From: Auricularia sp. M13
Lineage: Eukaryota; Basidiomycota; Agaricomycetes; Auriculariales; Auriculariaceae
DNA: 64,000 bases
Reading direction: 5' to 3'
NCBI GenBank assembly: GCA_037042915.1
Contig: CM073203.1
Span: 1,116,001 to 1,180,000 of the forward strand
This document shows positions 1 to 9,364 of the stretch, one piece after another (the stretch's first letter is position 1; every line of letters starts with the position of its first letter). The translations under genes and the position numbers were made by a program. Below the pieces are notes generated by a model. The model had not been told where the DNA came from. It did no database searches and worked only from the letters and a program-made list of their open reading frames with translations.

Positions 1-288
1 TTCGTCCAGTGGTTCTCGAAACTTCGAAATCGTGACGCAGACACCGACATGTTCAAAGTTGCACGCGACATGCGCTTTGTTCCTGGCGCAGGCGCAACCC
101 GCGAGCGCGATATTGCCGTCATTTCAGCTCTCGACATTCGGCGGAGCTGCCAACTAGTTCCTCGCCTGCCACGCAATGTCAAGAGAATCCCCCGTCACTT
201 GACATCCGACAACGTTCTGGAGGAATGGGATGGGGACTTCTGGGTGAACCATTATCATGATAAGCCAATGTATCGATCACTTCTGTAG
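1..288 (+). CDS. C-terminal end of a Plavaka-type transposase (partial, runs in from left edge)
   Basis: The frame is open from base 1 to a stop at 286-288, so only the last 95 residues are visible. They read FVQWFSKL near the start, then an ISALDIRRSCQLVPR stretch, then a tail with LTSDNVL and FWVNHYHDKPMY. That order (a Y/FVxWF motif, a line naming the residues lining 'LxPxF', then F-hydrophobic-N-x-Y/F near the end) is what I recall at the C-terminus of Plavaka-type CACTA transposases of Agaricomycetes. The match is from memory, not a search. The catalytic part lies outside the window. A minisatellite-rich, gene-poor stretch follows, fitting an old transposon edge. It could instead be the tail of a related KDZ-associated protein. 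Confidence 0.5.
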   Translation, partial: FVQWFSKLRNRDADTDMFKVARDMRFVPGAGATRERDIAVISALDIRRSCQLVPRLPRNVKRIPRHLTSDNVLEEWDGDFWVNHYHDKPMYRSLL

Positions 289-1069
289 AATAGTTGTGCT
301 CAGTCGTTCTTGTAACTATATATTATCCGCCAAATGACCGTAATGCACACCAGCGCACAGCACATTCAACGACATAGCCGGAGTCAAAGCAGCAAGCCTT
401 GACTGCACTGTACAGTGCAGGAGAACAGCGTGAACACATGATCCAGAATGGATGAGAGCAGTCTCACGCTCTCTTGTTCTCGCGTTCATGAACACCACTG
501 AACTGCTCGTGAGCAGTCTGTGAGCACGGAAACGTGTGCACAAGCGAAAACAAACCCTGTGTTCATGAACACCTGGAATTTTACAGAAGATGGTCGACCT
601 GTTCTGATTCCTCACTTCATGCATGAATAGCTCTCTATTAGGACCATCTTGGAGGCTGATAATTTGCTGGGACCATGTGAGTATATATGGGTTCATACAG
701 TCAAAGTTTCAAAGAGATTCATTTCAGCAGCATCTGGCCTCCCTCTGCCACTGAACACTTTGCCAGCGGCAGAACGTTCGTTCGCCGGCAGAACGTTCCT
801 TCGCCGGCAGCCAAGCCTTTCTTCACAAGCAGCTGAGTGTTCCTTTGCCAGGCACTGAAGACGATGCTGATAGACACTTTGAGGGCTTTTCTGTTGCATT
901 GGACAGCTGGAAAAAGTGGTGTAGCTGCCAAATACTCTTTCGCCGGCCTACTTCGCCGGCGGCCAAGCATTCCTTTGCTGGTGGCCAAGTATTGCCTTAA
1001 GTGCCATTTCCTGCTTCATCATTGATTGATTCGTTAAGGGCGAGTTTGCATGGCTGCTGACAATGGCTT
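289..1069. other. Gene-free stretch with short GCCGGC-rich repeats
   Basis: No coding frame here resembles a protein. Between about 750 and 990 a short unit built on TTCGCCGGC plus AGAACGTTC or GGCCAAG recurs several times on both strands. It looks like decayed minisatellite or transposon-edge DNA. Confidence 0.5.
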
Positions 1070-1530
1070 GAAAAGATCAGCAGCCATTTCTGAGCTGCTG
1101 CTGGCAAAGCCAATTGAATGCCAATGACCATTCCACCAACAAAAATAAATTAAACACTGATATGCACAGCTAATGCTGAAGGATTGAGGCCATTGCCCAT
1201 TGATGACCAGCTGCTGGCTAAACTGATTAAGTGCCAGTGAGCATCCTGCCGACGAACAGAAATTAAGCGCCGGTGTGCACGCTCGCCACTGAAGGAAAAG
1301 AATGTTCGCCGACCAGTATTGGCCATTTCCGACCAGCCGCCGGCGAAGCCGAGGAAGCGCCGGTTCCCAGGCCAGCTGACGAACAGAAATTAAGCGCCGG
1401 TGTGCACACTCGCCACCGAACGTGGAAAATGTTTGCCGACCAGTATCGGTCATTTCCGACCAGCCGCCGGCGAAGCCGAGGAAGCGCCAGTTCCCAGGCT
1501 GGCCGGCGAACAATAAATTAAGCGCCGGTG
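1070..1530. repeat. Tandem minisatellite, unit about 127 bases
   Basis: Two well-kept units start at 1251 and 1378. Each begins GACGAACAGAAATTAAGCGC and contains TTTCCGACCAGCCGCCGGCG. A third copy begins near 1505 but soon diverges. Upstream, from about 1070 to 1250, a more decayed version of the same unit can be followed (AAATTAA, TGCACA and CCATT landmarks in the same order). Similarity therefore falls off leftward. The long frames that cross it on both strands follow from the repeat period and are not genes. Confidence 0.75.
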
Positions 1531-2189
1531 GTCATGATGGCCGACGAAGCATTGGACAGCCCAACGATCAATTTTAGGATCTTTCCGACCGGTCCCGAGG
1601 CCAGTAGCGCCAGCTCCGGGAGTTGCCGGAAGCGCTGGTGGCCGCCGTCGAGCAGGGGGCGGCCGCCAGTGAGCAGGCTGTGATGGCCGATGAGCGGAGG
1701 GCGGCGGCCGACGAGCGCGCGGCGGTGGCCGCTTAAACGACGGCACCGCCGGCCAACGTCGCCAGCGGCCGACGCAGCCTGGCCGCCGGACAAATTTAAG
1801 GGGGGTTGTTCTGATACTGGGAAACCCCCCTTCGGATGTATTTTAAGTTCCGTCGTGACTGCCTGGGGTGCAGCAGCAACACTGAGATGTACACAACCTC
1901 AGCTCTCATGTGTTGTCTTGCCCAATCCATCATTTCGATCTGTTATCCATTTGCCACTCGCTGTACACATCTCTGTTCGTCTCCAATTTAATCACAATCG
2001 CATTCACTATGCTCAGTATCCATCACTGATGTCCATCTGCTTTGATTTTCCAGCTTCCTCGCACTTCTGACCTGCTCAACATGCATCTGTTTCAACTAAT
2101 CTGCTATCCTTTGTGTGCATTATCTCACTTAATGATAGAGAATTTGAGTCACTGACTCTGCCTTGGCATATCACAATGGGAGCCTACAA
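1531..2189. other. Gene-free stretch
   Basis: GC-rich CCGGC/GGCCG-type sequence to about 1800, then more balanced sequence. No coding frame with recognisable composition or splice structure was seen. Confidence 0.4.
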
Positions 2190-2560
2190 ACGTACAAGTT
2201 AAGACGGGCGGAACTTGTGCAGGGAGTTACGCAGGGAGTTATGCAAGGAGGAAGTTACGCTGGGAGCAAGTTACGCCGGGACTCAGGTTTACGGCGGGAG
2301 CAAGTTACAACGGGAGGAAGTTACAACAGGACAAAGTTACACCGGGAGTCCAGTTTTCGGAGGGAAGTTACGCAGGGAGCAAGTTACGACGGGAGTTACG
2401 CCGGGAAGTTACGACGGGAGGCACATTTACGGCGGGAGTCACATTTACAAAAGGCCAAACTTACGTGGAAGGAGTTTGAGTTACGTGGAAGGAATTTTTA
2501 TTACGTGGAAGGAAATTTTATTACGTGGAAGGAATTTGTTACATGGAGGGGGCACAATTT
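2190..2560. repeat. Short-unit minisatellite (GGGAG-AAGTTACG family)
   Basis: From about 2190 to 2440 a unit of roughly 10-20 bases built on GGGAGNAAGTTACGNC repeats many times with small changes. From about 2460 to 2545 it shifts to four copies of a TTACGTGGAAGGAATTT unit. Two overlapping frames of 131 and 156 codons stay open across it because the repeat contains no stop in those frames. Their translations are low-complexity (GSY, TKLRRE-like), so I do not call a gene. Confidence 0.8.
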
Positions 2561-3063
2561 TACGACGGGATCGGCGGGAGCCCGGCGTATTACCACGGGC
2601 ACAAAAATAAGCCGACAGGGGGCGCCGGATTAAATGCACAGTTCGGACACCATAGTCTAACTCACGTCCACCGTCTGCCACAACTCGGTTCCCGCGCTGG
2701 TCAACACTCGTCGTCCGCCTATACTCTCCCTGCACCCGGCTCTTCGTCATCCGTCGACTGATCACTCCAACTGACTCTTCCCTGTGAGCAGATCGCATTA
2801 TGTTCCCCTCAGCTTATTGTACTCTGCCGGTAGAATGGCCACAGTCCAGGAGGTCGCTGGTCTCGCCCCGTTGCTGGACGCGTTGATGCAACAAAATAAC
2901 GTCTGAGACGTCGCTTCGATTTGGGAGAGTAATTCTATCAGTACACAACACATCATTTTTCTTTTTCTTGTTGGCTTGAATTGCCGTTATAAACCAGTGC
3001 AGCGAACCATCTCCAAGCAGCCACTTCGAGTATGACCTATATAGTGGAAAGGTAAATAGTCCC
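2561..3063. other. Gene-free stretch 3' of the first NTPase gene
   Basis: No gene was seen. It holds the region downstream of the minus-strand NTPase gene, whose stop codon is at 3064-3066. Confidence 0.4.
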
Positions 3064-4450
3064 CTACACCGTATCCTGATATAGTAACATCTTATACTGG
3101 GGGATCAATTTCGACCGCCGTACACGCATATCCTCGTCAACAAGTGCGAGACGGATGGCTTCGTGTGCGCCTACGCTAGCAATCTGCACACAGGCTACGG
3201 AGCGCAGAGCGACGTTGCCCTGAACAGGATCACATCGACGCGGACACATGATGTACGGTCGGGTGACACGTGTTGTGGAGGTGGACATTGCGCGGCCGCG
3301 GTGGTGACTATCGCAATCCTTTGGATCGAGAACACCGAATAACCAAGAAGAGTGTGCGGTGAGGCAGTCGACCGATGCCAAGCAGGAGAGGGGGGGTTCT
3401 TCGGGTAGGTCGTGCATGCGCAATAGCACACGCGAAATAACACCGTTCGGCGAGGCGACGAAGGATTTGGCGCAGAAGCGGACCCAATCGCGAAGCATCT
3501 GAATCACACTCGGGGAGTGCGAGAACTCGACACAGTGCTCGAGCGTGGGCGTCGCGCAGACGAACACCTCATGCACACGGTCCAGGCGCTCAGCATCGAA
3601 ATCATAAAGGTGCATGCTGCAGGAGGAATTTAATTATGACTCGCGCGAAATTGTGTACGTACCACGCAGCGTACACCTCAGGCCACGACCACACATCCAT
3701 CCAGATAGTGTCTGCCCTCTCCTCGTGTGCCCAGGTGTTGTTCAGCTGGTAGTCGAGAGGTGGAGTGGAGGTCGCCTGCACGTTGACCCATGCGGAGTGG
3801 GGCGACACAAGCCAGAGTGGAGGATGAGGCCGAGCTGGGTCACTGTCGATGAGTGCAGTAGTCGTCACGCGGTCACTATGCAGAATGTCGGCAGCGACTG
3901 GGTCTGAGTTGGCAGGCTCCGCTGCAGTGGCCGCCCAGTCAAAGAGATGCTTCCAGGATCGACCGGTACTTAAGTCGCACAGCGTGCCTTTAGGGTCGAT
4001 TGTGCGAAAGACACGGCAACCTGATGCCGTGTAGACGACGAAAACGTGGGCCGCCTCGTCAAGGTAGATGGTCTGCTTGCAATCGAGTAGTCGTTCTACG
4101 AGCGCGTGCCGCAGACACATCGATTTGCCCACGCCAGTCTGGCCGACGATGACGGACGAGCCGTGCGACCATGTCTCTGCCGGGGCCGCATACCGACCTA
4201 TCGCATCGTTGACAGCCGCCAGAACAATGCCGTTCTCTGCGCGCACGAGTTGTGTGAAGTACTGGATGCCGCCGACACGTAGGAACCTGGCCATATAGTC
4301 GCCGGACGGGCTGCTGGAAGACGCTGGCACTGGGACTATAACCTCCTCGTAGAACTTGCTCTCTTCATCGCGCTTGTTCCACGCCACGTCATACACTTCA
4401 CGTAGCGCCTGAGCCGTTGCTGTGTCGTATGCATCGCAGTTGCTCGACAT
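3064..4450 (-). CDS. CRN/RHS-like P-loop NTPase, copy 1 (two exons)
   Basis: Exon 1 is 3663-4450 and exon 2 is 3064-3616. A 46-base intron (3617-3662) has donor GTACGT and acceptor CTGCAG. Splicing joins ...EVYAA to C-MHLYDFD and keeps the frame. The protein is about 446 residues. A Walker A motif (VGQTGVGKS, about residues 99-107) is followed by an arm reading TIYLDEA and a WLVSPHSAWV strand. Then come a WMDVWSWPE segment and a C-terminal half with VFVCATPTLEH. This order resembles the NTPase module of Crinkler/RHS proteins, which in fungi and oomycetes are linked to mobile elements and to secreted or nuclear effectors. No signal peptide or nuclease domain is evident. The gene looks whole. 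The intron position is identical in the second copy at 5388-6813, which supports the model. The function is unknown. Confidence 0.7.
3617..3662 (-). other. Intron of NTPase copy 1
   Basis: 46 bases on the minus strand, GTACGT...CTGCAG. It lies at the same codon and phase as the intron at 5974-6025 in the paralogue. Confidence 0.75.
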
Positions 4451-4500
4451 GATTAGAGAGCAAGGAACGGCGTTTTCCGATTCTTATACCGCGGCCGCGA

Positions 4501-4585
4501 TCTACCTACCTACCAGGCAGTCCAGGAGGGCCCGTCAGCTCCGAATCGCCCTACCTACCTACCTACCTACCTACCTACCTACCTC
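4501..4585. repeat. CTAC tetranucleotide microsatellite
   Basis: CTAC/CCTA runs at 4501-4517 and about ten uninterrupted units at 4550-4585. It sits just upstream of the start codon of NTPase copy 1, within its probable promoter. Confidence 0.9.
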
Positions 4586-5387
4586 CATGTCTGTGCCACA
4601 TCCGCTCGACTGGAAACCGCACGAGACCCCGTGGGTCCACATGTCCATGGACATGTCCATGGACATCCTGCCCGTACGCCGGATGTTCTCCAATTCGGAG
4701 TCGACGGACTCGTGACCATTTGCAATACCACTTGTAACACTTGGGTATACCGTAGCCTTCGTGTGCACACACCTACGCCAAATCAACAGCCAAAATGATG
4801 GCCAAAGTCTCAAATTCCCATTGAAAAAACATAACTTAGAAACAAAAGGTATCAAAGAAGAAGCAGAAAAAGTACAATGAAGCCAGCCTTTCACGCCTTG
4901 AGTAGGGGAGGCAGGTATTAAGCATGTGCCCAAGATTAGCCTTCACCACGGCATACGCCTCCACATCCGCCGTCGACTTGGAGCACGGAGACGCTAGCAT
5001 AAGTAGCACCCCGCGGCGATGACGGCGCCCTCGTTCGGCAGACTCCGCGGCAGGTGTTGATGTCCTTGCCCGAGAAGATGGTCGCGACGTTGACGCGCGA
5101 GAGCACGTACTGCGGCGTGGTGCACTCGTCCTCGACCGTGGGGTAGTTGACGCTGACGATCACGTCCTTGGGCGCACGGCGTGCTGGCCGTCATGACGAG
5201 CAGGAAGCGCGCCGCGCGCGTAGACGTCCGAGCAGCGCCTCGTATTACCCGATCTGCTCGCCCGACGCGCCGCCGAAGATCCTGAAACGGCGGCGCTGCA
5301 CATGGTCAGGCTGTATCGATAGCAAGAACCCCAACGACACAAATATAGCTAGCGGACGGCTGGAGAGCGACTCGGAGATCGTACAAA
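4586..5387. other. Intergenic between the two NTPase copies
   Basis: A short repeat of CATGTCCATGGA lies at 4639-4665 and is nearly self-complementary. From about 4936 to 5340 the minus strand has coding-like composition with short frames (for example YPTVEDECTTPQYVLSRVN). I cannot assign it to a gene. It may be a decayed fragment. Confidence 0.4.
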
Positions 5388-6813
5388 TCATCGAGTTCCG
5401 CAACTTGCAGCTGCTGCCGGTGGCGGCGCAGAAGAAGGAGGCGAAAATGGTGCCCGTTGCGCGTGCTGAATGGCCTCGACTTCAGCGAGCGCGAGCCGGA
5501 TAGCTTCGCGGCCGTCGTCGCCGGCGATCTGCAGTCGTGCTACGGAGCGCAGAGCGATGTCGCACCCCACACGTTCACACCGCCGCGGAAACATGATGTA
5601 CGGTCGGACGACGCGCGTCGTGACGGCGGACGCTGCGCGACCGCGGTGGTTATCGCGATACTCTGGATCAGGATCCAGAACGCCGTAGAGCCACGAAACG
5701 CGCACGGAGAAGCGGTCTATGCATGCCAGACTGAAGGCGGAGGCGTCTTCGGGTCGGTCGTGCTCGTGCGTGCGCAGAAGCCTGTGCGAGATACGCAGGC
5801 CGTTCGGCGTGGGCACGAAGGATGTGGCGCGGGCGCGCACCCAGTCGCGCAGCATGCGCACCGTGTCCGGCGACCGAGAGAATTCGACGCAGTGCTCGAG
5901 TGTGGGCGTCGCATGGACGAAGACCTCACGCGCCCGTTCAAGGCGGCCGGCGTCGAAACCGTATAGGTGCACGCTGCACGGGGAGTCGAGTCATGATCGG
6001 ATCCAGCGCGACGTCGAGCACGCACCACGCAGCGTACACCTCCGGCCACGACCACACGTCCATCCATATAGTGTCTGCCCGCTCCTCATGTGCCCAGCTG
6101 TTGTTCCCCTGGTAATCGAGCGGCGGAGTCGACGTCGCCTGCACTTTGACCCATCCGGCGTGGATGGAGACAAGCCAGAGCGGCGGGCACGGCCGCGCCG
6201 GGTCGCTGTCGATGAGTGCAGCAATCGTCAGGCGGTCAGCACGCATGACCTCCGCAGCGACGGGATCCTCCTCCTCCTCATTGACCACCCATTCGCTGAG
6301 AAGCGCCCAGGCTTGCCCGGTACGCAAGTCGCACAGCGTGCCTTTCGGGTCGACCGTGCGAAAGACACGGCAACCCGAGGCCGTGTACACGGCGAGGACG
6401 TGCGCCGCCTCGTCGAGGTATATAGTCGGCTTAGCGTCGAGCAGGCGTTCTACGAGCGCGTGCCGCAGACACATCGATTTGCCCACGCCGGTCTGGCCGA
6501 CGATGATGGACGAGCCATAGGACCATGTCCTCGACGAGCAATCAGCGTACCGACTCATCGCATGGTCGACCGCGGTAAGGACGATATCGTTCTCCGCGCG
6601 CACGAGTTGGGTGAAGTACTGGACGCCGTCAACACGTAGAAATTTGGCCCTGTACTCCTCGGACGGGCTGCCAATGCTGGACGACGCTAGCACTGTGACT
6701 ACAACCTCCTCGTAGAACTTGTTCTCTTCATCGCGCTTGCCCCACGCCGCGTCATACACCTTGCGGAGCGCCTCAGCCGTCGCTATGTCGTATGCACCGC
6801 TGTCGCTCGCCAT
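5388..6813 (-). CDS. CRN/RHS-like P-loop NTPase, copy 2 (two exons)
   Basis: This is a paralogue of the gene at 3064-4450, in the same orientation and about 0.9 kb upstream of it. Exon 1 is 6026-6813 and exon 2 is 5388-5973. The 52-base intron (5974-6025) has donor GTGCGT and acceptor GTGCAG. I start it at 6813 (MASDSGAYDIATAEALR) because copy 1 starts at the matching residue (MSSNCDAYDTATAQALR). The frame is open upstream to 7083, but that part has no counterpart. The Walker A motif VGQTGVGKS, TIYLDEA, RADTIWMDVWSWPE and VFVHATPTLEHCVEFS are all kept. The C-terminus diverges and ends in a Pro/Ala-rich tail. Copy 2 has more G/C in third positions than copy 1. It looks whole; substrate and role are unknown. 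Confidence 0.7.
5974..6025 (-). other. Intron of NTPase copy 2
   Basis: 52 bases on the minus strand, GTGCGT...GTGCAG, with CATGACT about 20 bases before the acceptor as a possible branch site. Confidence 0.75.
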
Positions 6814-7092
6814 TGTGCGAGAGCAAGAAGCGGTTTTTGCCGAATGTCGTCTTCGCCGCGGAATTGCGCTATAGTTCAGCTGCGCCGTGCAGCATGCGTG
6901 TCCTGATCGACTTGGAGCGTCACGTTCGAGACTCACGTGTGATCTGTACAGCATGCGCAAAAATGTCACCCTATGCATTTGTAAAACGTCTATACACATA
7001 ACATACCACACTCCAAGCAAGCGCACCGCACGAAAACTAGCGACGTCCTCCTCCAGCTGTATACTGTATACAAGAGCCACCACCGCACCAGC

Positions 7093-8685
7093 CTAACTCA
7101 GATCCACCTCCACAGTCTCGCCCACATCCTCATCGTCCTCCGGCACCGCGCGCTCCTTCTCAACAGGGGGCGGCGGCGGCACCTCGACGGCGACGACGCT
7201 CAGCTGGCGCTGGACGTGCGCCCGGCCATCCAAGGGCGTCTCCGGCTCCTGCGACGAGTCCGGGTCCTTAACGGTCGTCGGCGTGGGGGGGAACTTGAAG
7301 TCGCGCACCATGGTGCCCGTGCGCGCGTGTCCCGGCTCCCGCTCGCGCGGGCTCGCGATGTCCAGCTGCTCCTGCTCCTGCTCTTCTTCGTCATCTTCGG
7401 CGACGGGCGCGGGTGGCGTGCGGCCGAAGGGGATCGTCTGCGAGGCGCGGACCTGCGATGGGTACGGGTGGTTGTGCGTCTCGGTCGGCGTGGACATGCC
7501 GCGTTGGTGGGAGCCGGCGGACGAGGGGGAGGGCGGGGAGGTGGGCGAGGCGGCCTGCATGGACGTGCGCCGGCCGACGTTCGACGGGCGCGGGACGGAC
7601 ATGCCGAGGTAGTACGCCGCGGTGGGCACCATCCTGCCTGCGTGTCAACTCATCTGTTCGCGTACGGGAGTCCAAAGAAGACGCACTTTTTCTCCGAGTC
7701 GCACGCGAGGATCCAGTGCGGCTGCACGACGGGGATGCTCAGCTGCAGCGCGCGCTGGTACTCGACGCCCGGCGGGTTGTTCAGGTAGCCCATGGGCCGG
7801 CCGGGCGGGGGCACCGCCGCGGGCGTCGTGCAGACGAAATGCGTGGTGTCGATCTGGATCTTGTCGCTCCACTTTGCGCGCATGTTCGCCAGGCTCTCCT
7901 TGGCGGCCTCGAGCAGCTCGCCGTCCTCGACGTTGCCGAAGCACACGGAGATGCCCGAGGTGTCGTGGATGGTGTGCGTGCGCACCTTGAGCACGTTCGA
8001 CGGGAACGTGCCCGCGGTCGTGCGCAGCACCAGCTGGAAGGTGTATTCCGTGTTGAGCTCCAGGCTGGAGAGCTTCGTGGAGGTGTTTTGCGTGGGCGAC
8101 GGGATGGAGGCGAGGCGCTGGCCGTTGCGGTAGATGTCGAGCGAGCGCAGCTTGGCCGTTGCCAGCTGCAGCGGCGGCCATTCCAGCGTCACGCTCGTCT
8201 GCGTTACGTTGCGGACCTAGCGAGCGAAGCGTAGCGAGCACAAGAACAAGCACAGCGAGACAACTTCAGCTTGAGCGCTCGTACTGGCAGCGCACACGCA
8301 CCTCGAGTTTAGGCGGCTGCGGAAACTCCTGGCCAAAGGTACGCAGGATCTCGTCCTGCAGCGCCCAGAACTCGTCGCTCTGGCGCTTTTCCTCTGCGTG
8401 GTTGCGGTGCACGGCGATGTTGACTATCGAGCCCGTCGTCACGCCCGCCGGCAGCAGCAGCGACGGGAACTCGATCAGGTGCGCGCGCTCGCCGATGAGA
8501 ATCTACAGTGAGCACGCGGTTTAGCACGCGTAGAAGCGGGGTGAGTAACGGAGGGCTGAGTACTGACCGCCATACCGGCGTCTGCATTTGCGAAGAATGA
8601 AGAATTCAGCGTTCGTGGAGGGGGCGTGGCGTGGGCTGGGCGCACCGAGCTTGCCGACTGTGAATGTGAAGCTGTCTTGCCCCAT
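7093..8685 (-). CDS. CHS5: Chs5, exomer scaffold (chitin synthase export)
   Basis: Five exons: 8646-8685, 8568-8581 (a 14-base micro-exon), 8302-8502, 7687-8216 and 7093-7633, giving 441 residues. Every junction keeps the frame. Exon 1 to exon 3 read TFTVGKLDAGMAILIGERAH and on to LIEFPSLLLPAGV, the N-terminal dimerisation domain. A fibronectin type III domain follows (VTLEWPPL...LNTEYTFQLVLRTTAG), then a BRCT domain (ISVCFGNVE to PHWILACDSEKK), then MVPTAAYYLG and a Pro/Ser/Glu-rich tail. In yeast, Chs5 scaffolds the exomer coat at the trans-Golgi, which sends chitin synthase Chs3 to the plasma membrane. I start at 8685 because family members begin a few residues before TVGKLD. An in-frame ATG at 8787 would add 34 residues. 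The fourth intron uses GTGCGT at 7686 rather than a closer GTACGC, which would leave only 32 bases. Confidence 0.92.
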
Positions 8686-8948
8686 GGCGGCGGAAGACGG
8701 AGGGTTGGGTTGGGAGGAGGACGCGGTCAACGATGATGCGGGCACTGCCGGCTGCGCGGAATCTGACACGCTTTCCTCGACACTCAAGAAAATTCAACTG
8801 ACTCAGAAACCCTAGCCAATTATGATAGAACGGGCAGCCGTGCATTAATATTCAAGACCGAGTTACAAGAGGGGGCGCGCTACATTACAATCTTCCAAAA
8901 TTCCAGCCACACTTCGTCAAGAAAATACAAGTCGCAGCAGACTCAGAC

Positions 8949-9364
8949 TCAAGAGCTCTCCTTGCAGAAGACGGTGGTGCAGCCGCGGCAGCTGTCGCGC
9001 GGGCCGTAGGTGCAGACGTTGCCCGGGTCAACGCCGCACTGGTAGACGTCGCCCTGCTCGCACCCGAACGCGCCGTCGCCGCAGAACAGCCCCGGAGGCA
9101 CCCCCCGGCAGTCGCATGTCGTCGACACGCACTGGCGCGGGTTCAGCTCGCCCTGGTGCACGTTCGCAGGTCAGTCAGTATGAGTCTCTCTTGAGTCTTT
9201 CCCTCTGGGCGCACCGAGATGTTGTGTCGCGACGGAGACGGCAGCAGCGCGGCGACCGCCAGGGTCGGCGCGAGGAGCAGGAGCGCGAGCGATGACTGTG
9301 CACGGGGCAATGGGTGAGTCCTCTTTCAGATGTGCGGCGGGACACGGTGTGGGCGTACTTTCAT
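8949..9364 (-). CDS. Small secreted cysteine-rich protein
   Basis: Three exons: 9359-9364 (codes only M-K), 9215-9295 and 8949-9152. The introns are 9296-9358 (63 bases, GTACGC...CACAG) and 9153-9214 (62 bases, GTGCGC...ACCAG), both in phase. The product is 96 residues. After MK comes a hydrophobic run SSLALLLLAPTLAVAALL, a clear signal peptide. The mature part has ten cysteines (QCVSTTCDC, LFCG, GCEQ, YQCG, NVCTY, DSCRGCTTVFC), so all could pair in five disulfides. It is rich in glycine. I do not recognise the family; the size, signal and cysteine count fit fungal small secreted proteins, some of which are effectors. The exact first exon is inferred: an upstream in-frame extension to 9592 exists but would bury the signal peptide. 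Confidence 0.65.

Noticed and set aside
316-1793. Several open frames of 60-160 codons on both strands
   Set aside because: They follow the GCCGGC-rich repeats and the 127-base minisatellite; translations repeat with the array and lack protein-like content.
4936-5342. Minus-strand fragment containing YPTVEDECTTPQYVLSRVN, faintly like the C-terminal part of a Pif1/Helitron helicase
   Set aside because: Too short and too weak a likeness. The neighbouring frames do not connect by clean splice sites, so no gene is called.
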